64,000 bases of DNA from NCBI GenBank assembly GCA_964451365.1, contig CAYVIB010000027.1:1-64000 (forward strand). Direction: 5' to 3'. Every line of letters starts with the position of its first letter. The stretch's first letter is position 1. This document shows positions 47,901 to 55,971 of this stretch, one piece after another. This DNA comes from CAYVIB01 sp964451365 (GTDB lineage: Bacteria; Pseudomonadota; Gammaproteobacteria; Pseudomonadales; Cellvibrionaceae). The position numbers and the translations under genes are program-made. Under the pieces are notes generated by a model. The model ran no database searches and was not told where the DNA came from. It worked only from the letters and a program-made list of their open reading frames with translations.

Positions 47901-48304
47901 TTTCATCGACCATAGAGGAATCCGGCGCGGAAATTACTCGCGTTCCCCTGCCAAAGATCCGGTGTGACCGGCGACTGATTACCCAGTTATACCAGAACCT
48001 GATTAGCAACGCCTTGAAGTTCGTACCCGCGGGAACAAAACCGAAAATAGAAATAACATTGGAGAAAGGAAAAGGTGACGAACCGGTTTTCGGTGTGAAG
48101 GATAACGGCATCGGCATTAAGCCCCACCATCGGGAGCGGATATTCATGCCGTTTAAACGCCTTCACAGCAGCAAGGAATACAAGGGCACAGGGATAGGGT
48201 TGTCCATCTGCAAGAAAGCGGTCGAACGACATGGGGGGACTATCTGGGTGGAATCCGGTGAGGAAGGCACTCATTTTAAATTTACCCTGGGCAAGTCAGC
48301 CTAG
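44924..48304 (+). CDS. Large hybrid-topology sensor histidine kinase with PAS
   Basis: 1126 aa. A first membrane helix (7-25) is followed by a periplasmic domain of about 200 residues with faint resemblance to PorA/DUF3068. About eight membrane helices follow (234-485), then a second periplasmic CHASE-like domain (about 490-700, with ISQRDSALKRKAARWMM), another helix, a PAS domain (752-870), a HisKA domain with His915 in ASHDLQEPLR, and an ATPase domain (NLISNALKF, DNGIGI, GTGIGL). There is no receiver of its own. The upstream gene encodes one, so phosphotransfer to the GGDEF-EAL protein is likely. Start codon overlaps the previous stop by one base. Confidence 0.88.
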   Translation: MTKGRKGAILICVTFLVLAGWLLVEKKLLSIPKYFSYHAKLDTSIQHFDIDTGKLIDTTLARSQVSFQFFPTSDKHNKVSASLVTWKQNGVTLSETNNEYRIENYSWTKKRDKDEIALLFAPRAAVPDNFQYRHISLPTSINLQFDKIESINELALARYSGRYSSQHKEMINSGSYTVWFEPVSGYPVKYQDEKQVYLTMGKGNPVLWKKTLSNYTDIAANNHLRQARYYKRRVTVANILGPVTVVVSLILLALYTYSLRTFGWVSLGFAALITMSAFIAWLLETRDLPAQAHQTLFPLNTGLAILLSSFALFFISVGNLGAGRFLSLIALALPLSAIVEYMTGANLRLNLQPVGSYTDSALSLTGQTSLNSAICLFSLAGILFGNTFRLRPHALSLGKFILSGIFAYALIAYVDHLVGLEGTYAWNEATRMTAWGAGALILLILAYTAIGIPEPKPASRHHFSFSVVIIGLVISIVLWLALTQKEHNNMEEAMEIYASKFHHTLISEISQRDSALKRKAARWMMDPGPSFQQSSIDAENYFNEIGGYELFVRLDSEHHPIWTYPENYSGGSLAEKLQDKSFTRLLNLAKTERKAIHSSLFTTAGNEYIVASIYPLWKDQDFFGYFVGFISISAILDDTIQQYAGGEMDIQVKSGQKLIYAQNTPFTDRPASYVRDFTVQWNDIVFLVRLIPAPSYLEKFYTALPSLVLGAGFCFSFLTGISVWLYGDRNRRLVEVNSEVRARKNVQQRLENMISHSPNGILLVSSDGEIQLANNAIEQMFGYSESELIGKKIDLLVPQQFMVQHGTYLTEYLNEPSPRKMGEGREVFGVRKNGEEFPVEIGLAPTELEGDIQIICSIVDISNLRKSAQQLLKTQDALMNLLIDTKQAQIALENKQNELKATNKELEQFAYVASHDLQEPLRKLISFSKLLPQDIGTELSENARKDLFFIEDAAERMRSLVQDLLTLSRAGINALSISECDLDTIVNDVLSILSSTIEESGAEITRVPLPKIRCDRRLITQLYQNLISNALKFVPAGTKPKIEITLEKGKGDEPVFGVKDNGIGIKPHHRERIFMPFKRLHSSKEYKGTGIGLSICKKAVERHGGTIWVESGEEGTHFKFTLGKSA

Positions 48305-48362
48305 CCCCGGATGTTGCGCTTCAACCGGAGCCCTCACCGAACGCATTTGCGCCCCCCCAATA

Positions 48363-48390
48363 AAAAAGCCGCAATGAAATGCGGCTTTTT
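48363..48390. terminator. Bidirectional terminator between the kinase and rplS
   Basis: A perfect 11-bp stem AAAAAGCCGCA / TGCGGCTTTTT (48363-48373 with 48380-48390) with a six-base loop between the convergent kinase and rplS genes, with T tails on both sides. Confidence 0.92.
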
Positions 48391-48411
48391 GAAGCGGTCG
48401 GGCCGGCGCAA

Positions 48412-48768
48412 TCAGTTAAGCTTTTCTTTAATTCTCGCAGCCTTACCAGCCAGATCGCGCAGATAATAAAGTTTGGCTTGTCGAACATCACCACGGCGTT
48501 TTACCGTTACGCTTTCGACCTGTTTGCTATGAGTCTGGAAAGTACGCTCAACGCCGACACCATGAGAGATTTTACGCACGGTAAACGCTGAGTTGATGCC
48601 CCGGTTACGGATACCAATAACCACACCTTCATAAGCCTGGAGACGCTCGCGGTCGCCATCCGTTACTTTCACCTGGACGACTACCGTATCACCCGGCCGA
48701 AAGTCGGGAACATCTTTTTTCAGTTGTTCGTTTTCCAACTCCTGAATGATTTTGTTTTTAGAACTCAT
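48412..48768 (-). CDS. rplS: 50S ribosomal protein L19
   Basis: 118 aa, with the family core RPGDTVVVQVKVTDGDRERLQAYEGVVIG and the C-terminal RRGDVRQAKLYYLRDLAGKAARI. L19 sits at the 30S-50S interface. It is the last gene of rpsP-rimM-trmD-rplS, the standard bacterial operon, about 45 bases after trmD. Confidence 0.98.
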   Translation of the reverse strand: MSSKNKIIQELENEQLKKDVPDFRPGDTVVVQVKVTDGDRERLQAYEGVVIGIRNRGINSAFTVRKISHGVGVERTFQTHSKQVESVTVKRRGDVRQAKLYYLRDLAGKAARIKEKLN

Positions 48769-48812
48769 AAAATTGCTCCTCTAGTCTCTCGACTATGAAA
48801 ACTTGCCGTGCG

Positions 48813-49592
48813 TTATTTCTTTAGCTCCCGCAGGTATTCGTCAAGTAACGCCTGCTGGGTCTGTGTCAATGATTCATCGTTCAGCAAATCCGGGCGTCGT
48901 TGCCAGGTCCGCCCCAGTGACTGCTTCAACCGCCACCGGTCAATCTTTTTGTGGTCGCCGGACAACAACACTTCCGGCACCGACAATGTTCCAAACTCCG
49001 CTGTTTCCAGACTCTCCGGCCGCGTATAGTGCGGACAGTCCAACAAGCCCTGTTCGAAGGAATCCTGCGCAGCAGACTGCTCATCTCCCAGTGCTCCCGG
49101 CAATTTCCGTATCAGTGCATCCATCAACACCATGGCCGGCAGTTCGCCGCCACTCAATACGTAATCACCTATGGACCATTCCTCGTCCACTTCGGTTTCT
49201 ATAAACCGTTCGTCCACACCTTCATAGCGTCCGGCAATCAGTATCAGCCTGTTTTTTCCATCAAACCGCTGGAGTGCTCCGCGATCCAGTCGCTCCCCCT
49301 GGGGGGAAAGGTAAATTCGAGTCACCTCTTTTCGCGGCACTGCCAGCCATTGCTGGGCGGCATTGACCGCCCTGGAGAGAGGTTCCACCTGCATGACCAT
49401 TCCCGGTCCGCCGCCAAAAGGCCGGTCGTCCACCGTTCGGTGCTTGTTCGTCGCATAATCCCGTGGATTAAACGCCTTAAACTCCACCAGGCCCTGCGCT
49501 ATCGCCCGCCGGGTGATACCGTTGCCGGTAACCGCGCTGAACATTTCCGGGAACAGGGTTACTGCGGCGATTTGCTTTTTGCACATGGTCAC
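48813..49592 (-). CDS. trmD: tRNA (guanine37-N1) methyltransferase
   Basis: Methylates G37 of tRNAs reading CNN codons (Leu, Pro, Arg), preventing +1 frameshifts. The SPOUT knot motifs are present: LIAGRYEGVDERFIE, SIGDYVLSGGELPAMVLMDALIR, and the catalytic FGGGPGMVMQVEPL. The 259-aa length is normal. It lies between rimM and rplS in the ribosomal operon. Confidence 0.97.
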   Translation of the reverse strand: MTMCKKQIAAVTLFPEMFSAVTGNGITRRAIAQGLVEFKAFNPRDYATNKHRTVDDRPFGGGPGMVMQVEPLSRAVNAAQQWLAVPRKEVTRIYLSPQGERLDRGALQRFDGKNRLILIAGRYEGVDERFIETEVDEEWSIGDYVLSGGELPAMVLMDALIRKLPGALGDEQSAAQDSFEQGLLDCPHYTRPESLETAEFGTLSVPEVLLSGDHKKIDRWRLKQSLGRTWQRRPDLLNDESLTQTQQALLDEYLRELKK

Positions 49593-49626
49593 GAGGCTCG
49601 TTGACCCTTGCGATTCGGTCTCCGGT

Positions 49627-50163
49627 TCAAAATTCCGGATCCCACTCGACCCGGATTGTTTTGGCTTCCAGGTCGACCTTCTTAATAAAGGTATCCATTA
49701 CAAACGGTACCAGGCGCTCCCTGCCATCCACGCTCTCATCGGTGGGCTGGATCACCAGGACATCGTTGGCACCGGTTTCCAATATATGATCTACTGATCC
49801 CAGTACATACTCGCCGGAGGCGTAGTGACTGATCACTTTGAGGCCGAACAACTGGTGCCAGTAAAAATCGCCTTCTTCCAACTCAGCCAACTGGTGCTGT
49901 CGCACCGCCAGTTCGACCCGCCCCATCTCTTCGGCCGCGTTGCGATCGTCAATTCCCCTAAAACGCAAAACCAATCCCTGGGGACGGAACTGGTATTCCT
50001 GAATCTCCATCTCCTTCAGGCCGTGGCGGGTTTTGAGCCACAGGGGAGAATAATTCACGACATTCTCCGGCGGTTCGGTAAAGGATTTTACCTTCACCCA
50101 ACCTTTAATACCGAATACACCTATAACCCTGCCAACCGTGATCAACTCAGTCGGGCTGGCCAT
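49627..50163 (-). CDS. rimM: Ribosome maturation factor RimM
   Basis: Binds S19 and helps 16S 3' domain folding. 178 aa with the N-terminal beta-barrel start (ITVGRVIGVFGIKGWVKVKSFTEPPEN) and a C-terminal PRC barrel. It follows rpsP by about 27 bases and precedes trmD, as expected. Confidence 0.96.
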   Translation of the reverse strand: MASPTELITVGRVIGVFGIKGWVKVKSFTEPPENVVNYSPLWLKTRHGLKEMEIQEYQFRPQGLVLRFRGIDDRNAAEEMGRVELAVRQHQLAELEEGDFYWHQLFGLKVISHYASGEYVLGSVDHILETGANDVLVIQPTDESVDGRERLVPFVMDTFIKKVDLEAKTIRVEWDPEF

Positions 50164-50190
50164 TACCGATGTCTAAACAGATCCGCCAAC

Positions 50191-50436
50191 TCAGGCAGCG
50201 GCGGATTCTTTCAGCAGCCTGGCGACACGATCGGAGCACTGCGCGCCCTGGCTGATCCAGTACTGCAGGCGCTCGGTATCGATACGCAGGCGCTCTTCCT
50301 GACCGCGCGCGATCGGATTAAAAAATCCAACCCGCTCAATGAACCGGCCATCGCGGAAACGACGGCTGTCCGCCACGGTCACGTGATAAAATGGACGCTT
50401 TTTGGAGCCTCCACGGGCTAATCTAATGCTTACCAT
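50191..50436 (-). CDS. rpsP: 30S ribosomal protein S16
   Basis: 81 aa beginning MVSIRLARGGSKKRPFYHVTVADSRRFRDGRFIERVGFFNP, the S16 signature. It is the first gene of the rpsP-rimM-trmD-rplS operon. Between it and ffh are about 148 bases that must contain the operon promoter. Confidence 0.98.
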   Translation of the reverse strand: MVSIRLARGGSKKRPFYHVTVADSRRFRDGRFIERVGFFNPIARGQEERLRIDTERLQYWISQGAQCSDRVARLLKESAAA

Positions 50437-50584
50437 GTAAGTCTTGTCCTGTTTTCAACCTGGCATCAGGTGGGTTTAAATCTATCGGGCCCGCAACACA
50501 GGCGGAGCCGCTGTTAAGAAGGCGGCGTATTCTAATGGAAACAATTGGCGATGTATAGGCCTGGATTTCCTTAAAAGCCGAGTT

Positions 50585-51964
50585 CTAAAACCCCGGCGGC
50601 ATGCCTTTTCCACCCGGACCGCCGGGAAGCATTCCGCCCATGCCCCGCATCATTTTCTGCAATCCGCCGCCCTTCATCTTCTTCATCATCTTGCCCATTT
50701 GCTTGTGCTGCTTGAGCAGGCGGTTCAAATCCTGGATTTGGGTGCCCGAGCCGGCGATGATCCGGCGTTTGCGCGAACCGTTAAGAATGTCGGGGTTGCG
50801 GCGCTCCGCCGGTGTCATGGAGCAGATGATTGCATCCATCTGCCTGAACTGACGGGTCACATCGGCCTGCTCGGCCATCTGGGCGATATTACCCATGCCC
50901 GGCAGTTTTTCCAGCATCGCGGCCATGCCGCCCATGTTTTGCATCTGTTGGAGCTGGTCCCGCAGGTCGTTCAGGTCGAAGCGCTTGCCGCTCTGGACTT
51001 TTTTGACCAGCTTTTCCGCCTTGACCCGGTCAATTTTCTGCTCCGCTTCCTCAATTAAGGAGAGCACGTCACCCATGCCCAGGATACGGGAGGCAATACG
51101 ATCCGGGTGAAAGGGTTCCAGGGCATCAGTTTTTTCTCCCACACCGAGGAATTTGATCGGCTTGCCCGTTACCTGCCGGACCGATAACGCCGCACCGCCT
51201 CGAGCGTCGCCATCCGCCTTGGTCAGGATTACACCCGTCAGCGGCAGGGCCTCGTCAAACGCCTTGGCGGTATTCACCGCATCCTGGCCGATCATGGCAT
51301 CCACAACAAACAGTGTTTCCACCGGTTTCAACGCCGCGTGCAACCCCTGGATCTCCTGCATCAGAATCTCGTCGATATGCAACCGACCCGCGGTATCCAC
51401 CAGCAGTACATCGACGTGCAGCTTCTTCGCCTGTGCAACCGCCTGGTTGACGATATCCACCGGTTTCTGGTCCGACGACGAAGGAAAGAACTCGATATCC
51501 ACTTCCTGCGCCAGGGTTTCCAGTTGTTTTATCGCCGCGGGGCGATACACGTCGGCGCTGACGCACATCACCTTCTTCCTTTCCTTTTCCTTCAGGTGCC
51601 GGCCAAGCTTGGCCACCGAGGTCGTCTTACCCGCACCCTGCAGGCCCGCCATCAACACCACCGCCGGCGGCTGCACCGCCAGGTTGAGCTTTTCATTGGC
51701 CTCGCCCATTATCTGGGTCAATTCGCTTTGGACAATCTTCAGGAACTGCTGCCCCGGATTGAGCGCCCGCGACACTTCCTGGCCCAATGCGCGCTTGCGC
51801 ACGAGGTTGGTAAATTCCTTGACCACCGGCAGCGCCACATCGGCCTCCAGCAGCGCCTTGCGAACATCGCGCAGGGCGTCCTGGACATTTTCATGATTGA
51901 GCCGGGCCTTGCCGGTAATCTTTTTCAGTGACCGCGAAAGCCGATCGGATAAACTTTCGAACAT
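50585..51964 (-). CDS. ffh: Signal recognition particle protein Ffh
   Basis: The SRP54 homologue that binds 4.5S RNA and signal sequences and targets ribosomes to FtsY. The N domain is followed by the G domain with GLQGAGKTTSVAKL, DTAGR and TKADGDARGG, and the C-terminal Met-rich M domain ends MKKMKGGGLQKMMRGMGGM. The length is 459 aa. It is divergent from ypjD, as in many proteobacteria. Confidence 0.97.
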   Translation of the reverse strand: MFESLSDRLSRSLKKITGKARLNHENVQDALRDVRKALLEADVALPVVKEFTNLVRKRALGQEVSRALNPGQQFLKIVQSELTQIMGEANEKLNLAVQPPAVVLMAGLQGAGKTTSVAKLGRHLKEKERKKVMCVSADVYRPAAIKQLETLAQEVDIEFFPSSSDQKPVDIVNQAVAQAKKLHVDVLLVDTAGRLHIDEILMQEIQGLHAALKPVETLFVVDAMIGQDAVNTAKAFDEALPLTGVILTKADGDARGGAALSVRQVTGKPIKFLGVGEKTDALEPFHPDRIASRILGMGDVLSLIEEAEQKIDRVKAEKLVKKVQSGKRFDLNDLRDQLQQMQNMGGMAAMLEKLPGMGNIAQMAEQADVTRQFRQMDAIICSMTPAERRNPDILNGSRKRRIIAGSGTQIQDLNRLLKQHKQMGKMMKKMKGGGLQKMMRGMGGMLPGGPGGKGMPPGF

Positions 51965-52182
51965 ATCTCGCCATTCTCCGGGAGCTGGAAGGGAAACAAT
52001 AAGGGCGGCAATTATAAAGAGTATCGGCTTTAAAAACGACCGCGAACTCGCCGGGGCATGCAGGCAAAACCCCAGCGGCTTGCCAAGCGGACAGGGAAAG
52101 CACTACTCTACCGTCCTTATCGATTCGATCCACATAAGTGATTGGTGACAACGACAATAACCCAAGGAATCGCCGGATTCAC

Positions 52183-52974
52183 ATGTTTAGCGCAATCGCA
52201 GTTATTTTCTACCTGGGCGCCTGGGCCATACTGCTGCATTTCGCTCTGCGCCGCGAAACCCTGAAGCCTTCCCGGGTTCTTTGGATAACAGCGCTGGGCC
52301 TTGGATTTCATGGCGTTGCGGTATACCTGTCCTTGGTCACCAAAAGTGGCTATCAGTTCGGCTTTTTCAAGGTGCCTTCCCTTTTTATGTGGGTGATCAA
52401 CGGCATCGTGCTGCTGAGCAGCCTGAAAAAGCCTCTCTACAATTTGTTCCTGGCGCTTTTGCCGTTCTCGATCATCGCGATTTTGGTGGGGCTGATTTTT
52501 GAGTCGCCCGTCACCACCGCCGAGCACCGCTCCCCCGGCCTGATGACGCACATTCTGCTGTCCATCCTCGCTTACAGCCTGCTCACGATCGCCAGCCTCC
52601 AGGCTCTCCTGCTGGCTTACCAGAACAAACAGCTCAAGGGAAAGCACCCGAAAGGCGTAATTGGTTTGCTCCCACCGCTGCAAACCATGGAAACGCTTTT
52701 GTTTGAACTGGTGTGGACGGGCGAAATTTTACTGACCCTGTCGATCCTGTCCGGGGTGATCTTTATCGAGGACATGTTTGCCCAGCACCTCGCGCACAAA
52801 ACGGTATTTTCCATTCTTTCCTGGGTGATCTATGCAATTTTGCTGTGGGGTCGGCACACCATTGGCTGGCGGGGATCAGCGGCCATTCGCTGGACACTGG
52901 GGGGCTTCGTGGCGCTGATGCTGGCCTACTTCGGCAGCAAGCTGGTGCTGGAAGTCATTCTCAAAGTTGCCTGA
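52183..52974 (+). CDS. ypjD: YpjD, CcsA-like inner-membrane protein
   Basis: About 263 aa with eight hydrophobic helices, of the cytochrome c assembly CcsA/ResC superfamily but without a cytochrome assembly partner nearby. The ending GRHTIGWRGSAAIRWTLGGFVALMLAYFGSKLVLE carries the conserved WxG-type motif. Function in heme or lipid transport is unknown. The ATG at 52183 places the first helix at the N-terminus; an upstream ATG at 52138 adds a hydrophilic leader. It sits divergent from ffh and upstream of the CNNM-family gene, the usual ffh-ypjD-yfjD arrangement. Confidence 0.85.
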   Translation: MFSAIAVIFYLGAWAILLHFALRRETLKPSRVLWITALGLGFHGVAVYLSLVTKSGYQFGFFKVPSLFMWVINGIVLLSSLKKPLYNLFLALLPFSIIAILVGLIFESPVTTAEHRSPGLMTHILLSILAYSLLTIASLQALLLAYQNKQLKGKHPKGVIGLLPPLQTMETLLFELVWTGEILLTLSILSGVIFIEDMFAQHLAHKTVFSILSWVIYAILLWGRHTIGWRGSAAIRWTLGGFVALMLAYFGSKLVLEVILKVA

Positions 52975-53070
52975 GCCGATAATAGCGGTATTTGGGCCCC
53001 CCGGCCGCTTGATCGCGGCGGCAAGTTCGTTCAAGATTAAATTTCACTTCAAAAACGGGTTTGGAATTCA

Positions 53071-54345
53071 TTGGATAACGTTTCTACCGACCTCCTGATT
53101 GGAATACTGGTCTCCCTGCTCTGCCTGTCTGCTTTCTTTTCCAGTTCCGAAACGGCCATGTTCGCACTCAACCGTTATCGGCTAAAGCACCTGGTCAAGA
53201 AACAACATAAAAGTGCCACGCGCGTTTCCGAATTGCTCCGCCGTCCGGACCGCCTGATCGGTGTAATCTTGATTGGCAACAATCTGGTCAATATTTTTGC
53301 CACCACGGTCGCAGGCGTCATTACCACCCATTTAGTGGGTGAGTGGGCAACCGTCACCTTAATGCCGATCATACTCACCATCATAATATTGATAGTTGGA
53401 GAGGTGACACCCAAAACCGTCGCCGCGGTTTACCCGGAAAAGGTGGCGTTTCCGGCAAGTTATATCCTGAAACCCCTACTTTTTGTTCTCTACCCTTTCG
53501 TGCTTTCGGTCAACGCCGTTTCCAATACCATCGCCAGATTGATAGGACTGGAAACCAATAAAGCCAAATTGAGCGATCACCTGCGACCGGAAGAGTTACG
53601 CACCGTAGTGGATGAAGCCGGCTCGCTGATCCCGGCCCACCACCAGGGAATGCTGCTCAATGTGCTCGACCTGGAAAAAGCGACGGTCGAGGATATCCTG
53701 ATACCGCGCAACGAAATTATCGGTATCGATATGGACGACGATATCGATAAAATCATGGCGCTGATCCGCGCTACCGAATATACGCGGCTGCCGGTATACA
53801 GCGGCGACATCAATAACGTACTGGGCATTTTGCACCTGCGCAATGCAGCGCGATTTATTCATGGTGACGATACCACCATTACGCACGAGGCCATCAAGGA
53901 ATATATTTCCAAACCGTATTTCATTCCCGAATCCACCTCCCTGCCGACACAGCTCAAGAATTTCCAAAAAGAAAAACAGCGCATGGCGATAGTGGTGGAT
54001 GAATACGGTGAAGTGCGGGGCATTGCCACACTGATTGACCTGCTGGAGGAGATTGTCGGCGAATTTGCCACTGATGTCGCAGAAGATGAAGAACCCGAAG
54101 TAACGGAACTGGCCGATGGCTGGTATGTAATAGATGCATCCGCTTCGGTACGCGATATCAATCGACAACTCGGCTGGTCACTTCCCACCGAGGGCCCCAA
54201 AACCGTAAACGGCGTTATTGTTGAGTACCTGGAGAGTATTCCAGACGCGCCCGCCAGTTTTGAAATTGGTAACTACCGCTTTGAAGTTGTCGAATTGAGT
54301 GAAACCCGGGTCGAAAAAACCAAAGTCTTTGAAAAAGACTTTTAA
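53071..54345 (+). CDS. HlyC/CorC (CNNM) family membrane protein
   Basis: A 424-aa protein of the CNNM/CorB type. A DUF21 membrane domain (1-180, including FSSSETAMFALNRYRLKHLV and GEVTPKT) is followed by two CBS domains (about 195-335) and a CorC/HlyC C-terminal domain. Members are linked to magnesium/cobalt efflux. Its place next to ypjD and ffh is conserved (E. coli yfjD). The start is TTG at 53071, giving the expected N-terminal helix. Confidence 0.9.
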   Translation: MDNVSTDLLIGILVSLLCLSAFFSSSETAMFALNRYRLKHLVKKQHKSATRVSELLRRPDRLIGVILIGNNLVNIFATTVAGVITTHLVGEWATVTLMPIILTIIILIVGEVTPKTVAAVYPEKVAFPASYILKPLLFVLYPFVLSVNAVSNTIARLIGLETNKAKLSDHLRPEELRTVVDEAGSLIPAHHQGMLLNVLDLEKATVEDILIPRNEIIGIDMDDDIDKIMALIRATEYTRLPVYSGDINNVLGILHLRNAARFIHGDDTTITHEAIKEYISKPYFIPESTSLPTQLKNFQKEKQRMAIVVDEYGEVRGIATLIDLLEEIVGEFATDVAEDEEPEVTELADGWYVIDASASVRDINRQLGWSLPTEGPKTVNGVIVEYLESIPDAPASFEIGNYRFEVVELSETRVEKTKVFEKDF

Positions 54346-54378
54346 CACCGCTGGCAAGCCGTGATGTGATGATCAGGA

Positions 54379-54900
54379 CTAACAATTGCTCAAACGAATT
54401 CCGTAAAACCGGTCGAGCAGATCCACCAGAATACGCGCGGTTACTCCCCAGATAATATGCTCGCCGAATTGATAGGCCGGCACACGGACTTCCACCCCGA
54501 AATGGTTAAACACGTCGATCCTCAGACAGGAGTTTTCGGCGAAGAAATTGATCGGCACCCAAAAATAGGTATCCAGTTCGTCTTTATTGGCCTTCAGTTG
54601 CACATCACTCCCCACCCTGCCAACGTACGGCGTTACCTGCGTTTTGTAGCGGGTCATGTTTAAAGGCAACTCCCCCAGAACCTCCACCAAGCCCGGCATC
54701 AGCCCCACCTCCTCGTGGCTCTCGCGCAATGCCGTGGCTTTCAGGTCCTCATCCCCAGGCTCCCACTTCCCGCCCGGGAACGCAATTTCACCACTGTGTG
54801 AGGACAAATGGTCCGCTCGCTTGGTCAGCAAGACACAGTCCCCGGATGGGAATTCACTTAAAACCACCAGCACCGCAGCCTGATCAGATTGGTTTTTCAT
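54379..54900 (-). CDS. Nudix hydrolase, CoA-diphosphatase type
   Basis: 173 aa. The Nudix box GGKWEPGDEDLKATALRESHEEVGL (G-x5-E-x7-REUXEEXGU pattern) is intact, with LTKRADHLSSHSGEIAFPGG upstream, the pattern of CoA/NADH pyrophosphatases (NudL/CoaSe group). The ATG at 54900 has AGGT five bases before it. It is convergent with the CNNM gene, 33 bases between stops. The exact substrate is inferred. Confidence 0.88.
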   Translation of the reverse strand: MKNQSDQAAVLVVLSEFPSGDCVLLTKRADHLSSHSGEIAFPGGKWEPGDEDLKATALRESHEEVGLMPGLVEVLGELPLNMTRYKTQVTPYVGRVGSDVQLKANKDELDTYFWVPINFFAENSCLRIDVFNHFGVEVRVPAYQFGEHIIWGVTARILVDLLDRFYGIRLSNC

Positions 54901-55230
54901 TATCACCTGTTTAAAAGTATTAAGCGTTTCAGTCTCAATCTAATAATAAAAGCCTAGTTTTTGTCGTCAGGCTTTTCATCCCCATAACAGCGCTAGCGAC
55001 AAAAAACGCGGCTGCGGCTCAGACCATTCCGACATATAACAATTCGATATAAATTTAATTCTACACATAGCGTATTGGAGTTTGCTAGCATATTTTTTAA
55101 ACAATTTATGCTGAAATTTAAATTGGTATCGTTAATGCACGGCTTCGGGAAAAATTTTTCCAGGAGTTGAAACACCTACCGTGAATCAAAGAATGTAGTA
55201 CCTGATCAAATGTAGTAAAGGGGGCGAAAA
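54901..55230. other. AT-rich intergenic stretch
   Basis: About 330 bases between the divergent Nudix and DUF3135 genes. Apart from the hairpin at 54948-54976 and a long AT-rich block (55030-55150) likely holding promoters, no gene is supported. Confidence 0.5.
54948..54976. terminator. Short hairpin with T-rich end
   Basis: AAAAGCCT / AGGCTTTT (54948-54955 with 54969-54976), 8-bp stem and 13-base loop upstream of the Nudix gene. It could terminate a transcript coming from the right, but no minus-strand gene ends here, so the role is unclear. Confidence 0.35.
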
Positions 55231-55575
55231 ATGTACCGGAGTTGGCCAAGCTTTGACGAACTCATCCAGATTGCAAGGGACAATCCCGAGCAACTGGAAA
55301 TACTCAGACAGCGGAAAGTTAATGAAATCATTGATGCCGCACCCGAAAGTCTGAAACCGCGCCTGCGCGGCCTGCAGTTTCAGGTGGACTGCCACCGCAG
55401 AATCCACAAGAACCCGTTGGCGTCGTGCATCTCAATCTCAAAGATGATGCGTGATTCACTGCTCGAGTTAAACGATGCGCTGAATGGCAAACTGCCCGAT
55501 CACGCGCGCGAACAATACCGGCAGGCGGAAAATCCGAAGAGCAAAAAGGTGGTTCAGTTTCCCGTGGCCAGCTAA
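55231..55575 (+). CDS. DUF3135 family protein
   Basis: 114 aa, soluble, with the family pattern SFDELIQIARDNPEQLEILRQRKVNEIIDAAPE and LRGLQFQVDCHRRIHKNPLASCISISKMM. The family is short, widespread in gammaproteobacteria and of unknown role. The start is preceded by AAGGGGG seven to eight bases away. Its end overlaps the NIF3-like gene on the other strand by four bases. Confidence 0.8.
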   Translation: MYRSWPSFDELIQIARDNPEQLEILRQRKVNEIIDAAPESLKPRLRGLQFQVDCHRRIHKNPLASCISISKMMRDSLLELNDALNGKLPDHAREQYRQAENPKSKKVVQFPVAS

Positions 55576-55883
55576 ACGTCCTCCAGGCGCCAGACATCGT
55601 ATGCCGGTTCTTCGTAAGGATGCGCCCGCTTTAATGCGTGAACCGCTTCCTTAATCCGGCGGTCGTCGCACACCATTTCGACCCGATATTCTTCAACCAC
55701 CTCCAACTTGCCCTGCGATCCGATATAAGGGTCGCTCCCCTCCAGTGGCTTAAACTGGCCGGAGCCCAATACCTGCCAGCAACAACAACCATAATCGCCA
55801 ATGCGCCCGGCACCGGCATTAAAGACAGCCTCTTTCACGGTTTCGGCATGGTCGACCGGGACAAAGAAAACAAGTTTATACAT
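55572..55883 (-). CDS. NIF3-like small protein (YqfO C-terminal type)
   Basis: 103 aa from ATG 55883 (GGAG five bases before). The sequence MYKLVFFVPVDHAETVKEAVFNAGAGRIGDYGCCCWQ, with the GxGxxGDY motif, followed by GSQGKLEVVEEYRVEMV and HPYEEPAYDVW, is the stand-alone YqfO-like domain. In larger NIF3 proteins this domain is inserted between metal-binding halves. The function is not clear. A longer open frame to 55937 is not supported. Confidence 0.85.
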   Translation of the reverse strand: MYKLVFFVPVDHAETVKEAVFNAGAGRIGDYGCCCWQVLGSGQFKPLEGSDPYIGSQGKLEVVEEYRVEMVCDDRRIKEAVHALKRAHPYEEPAYDVWRLEDV

Positions 55884-55971
55884 AATGACTCCGACGTAAT
55901 ATTTACAGTTAATGTAAAATGCACATGAAACAGCCATTCATATATTTTTTCCAAGCGGGTACTCTAACATT

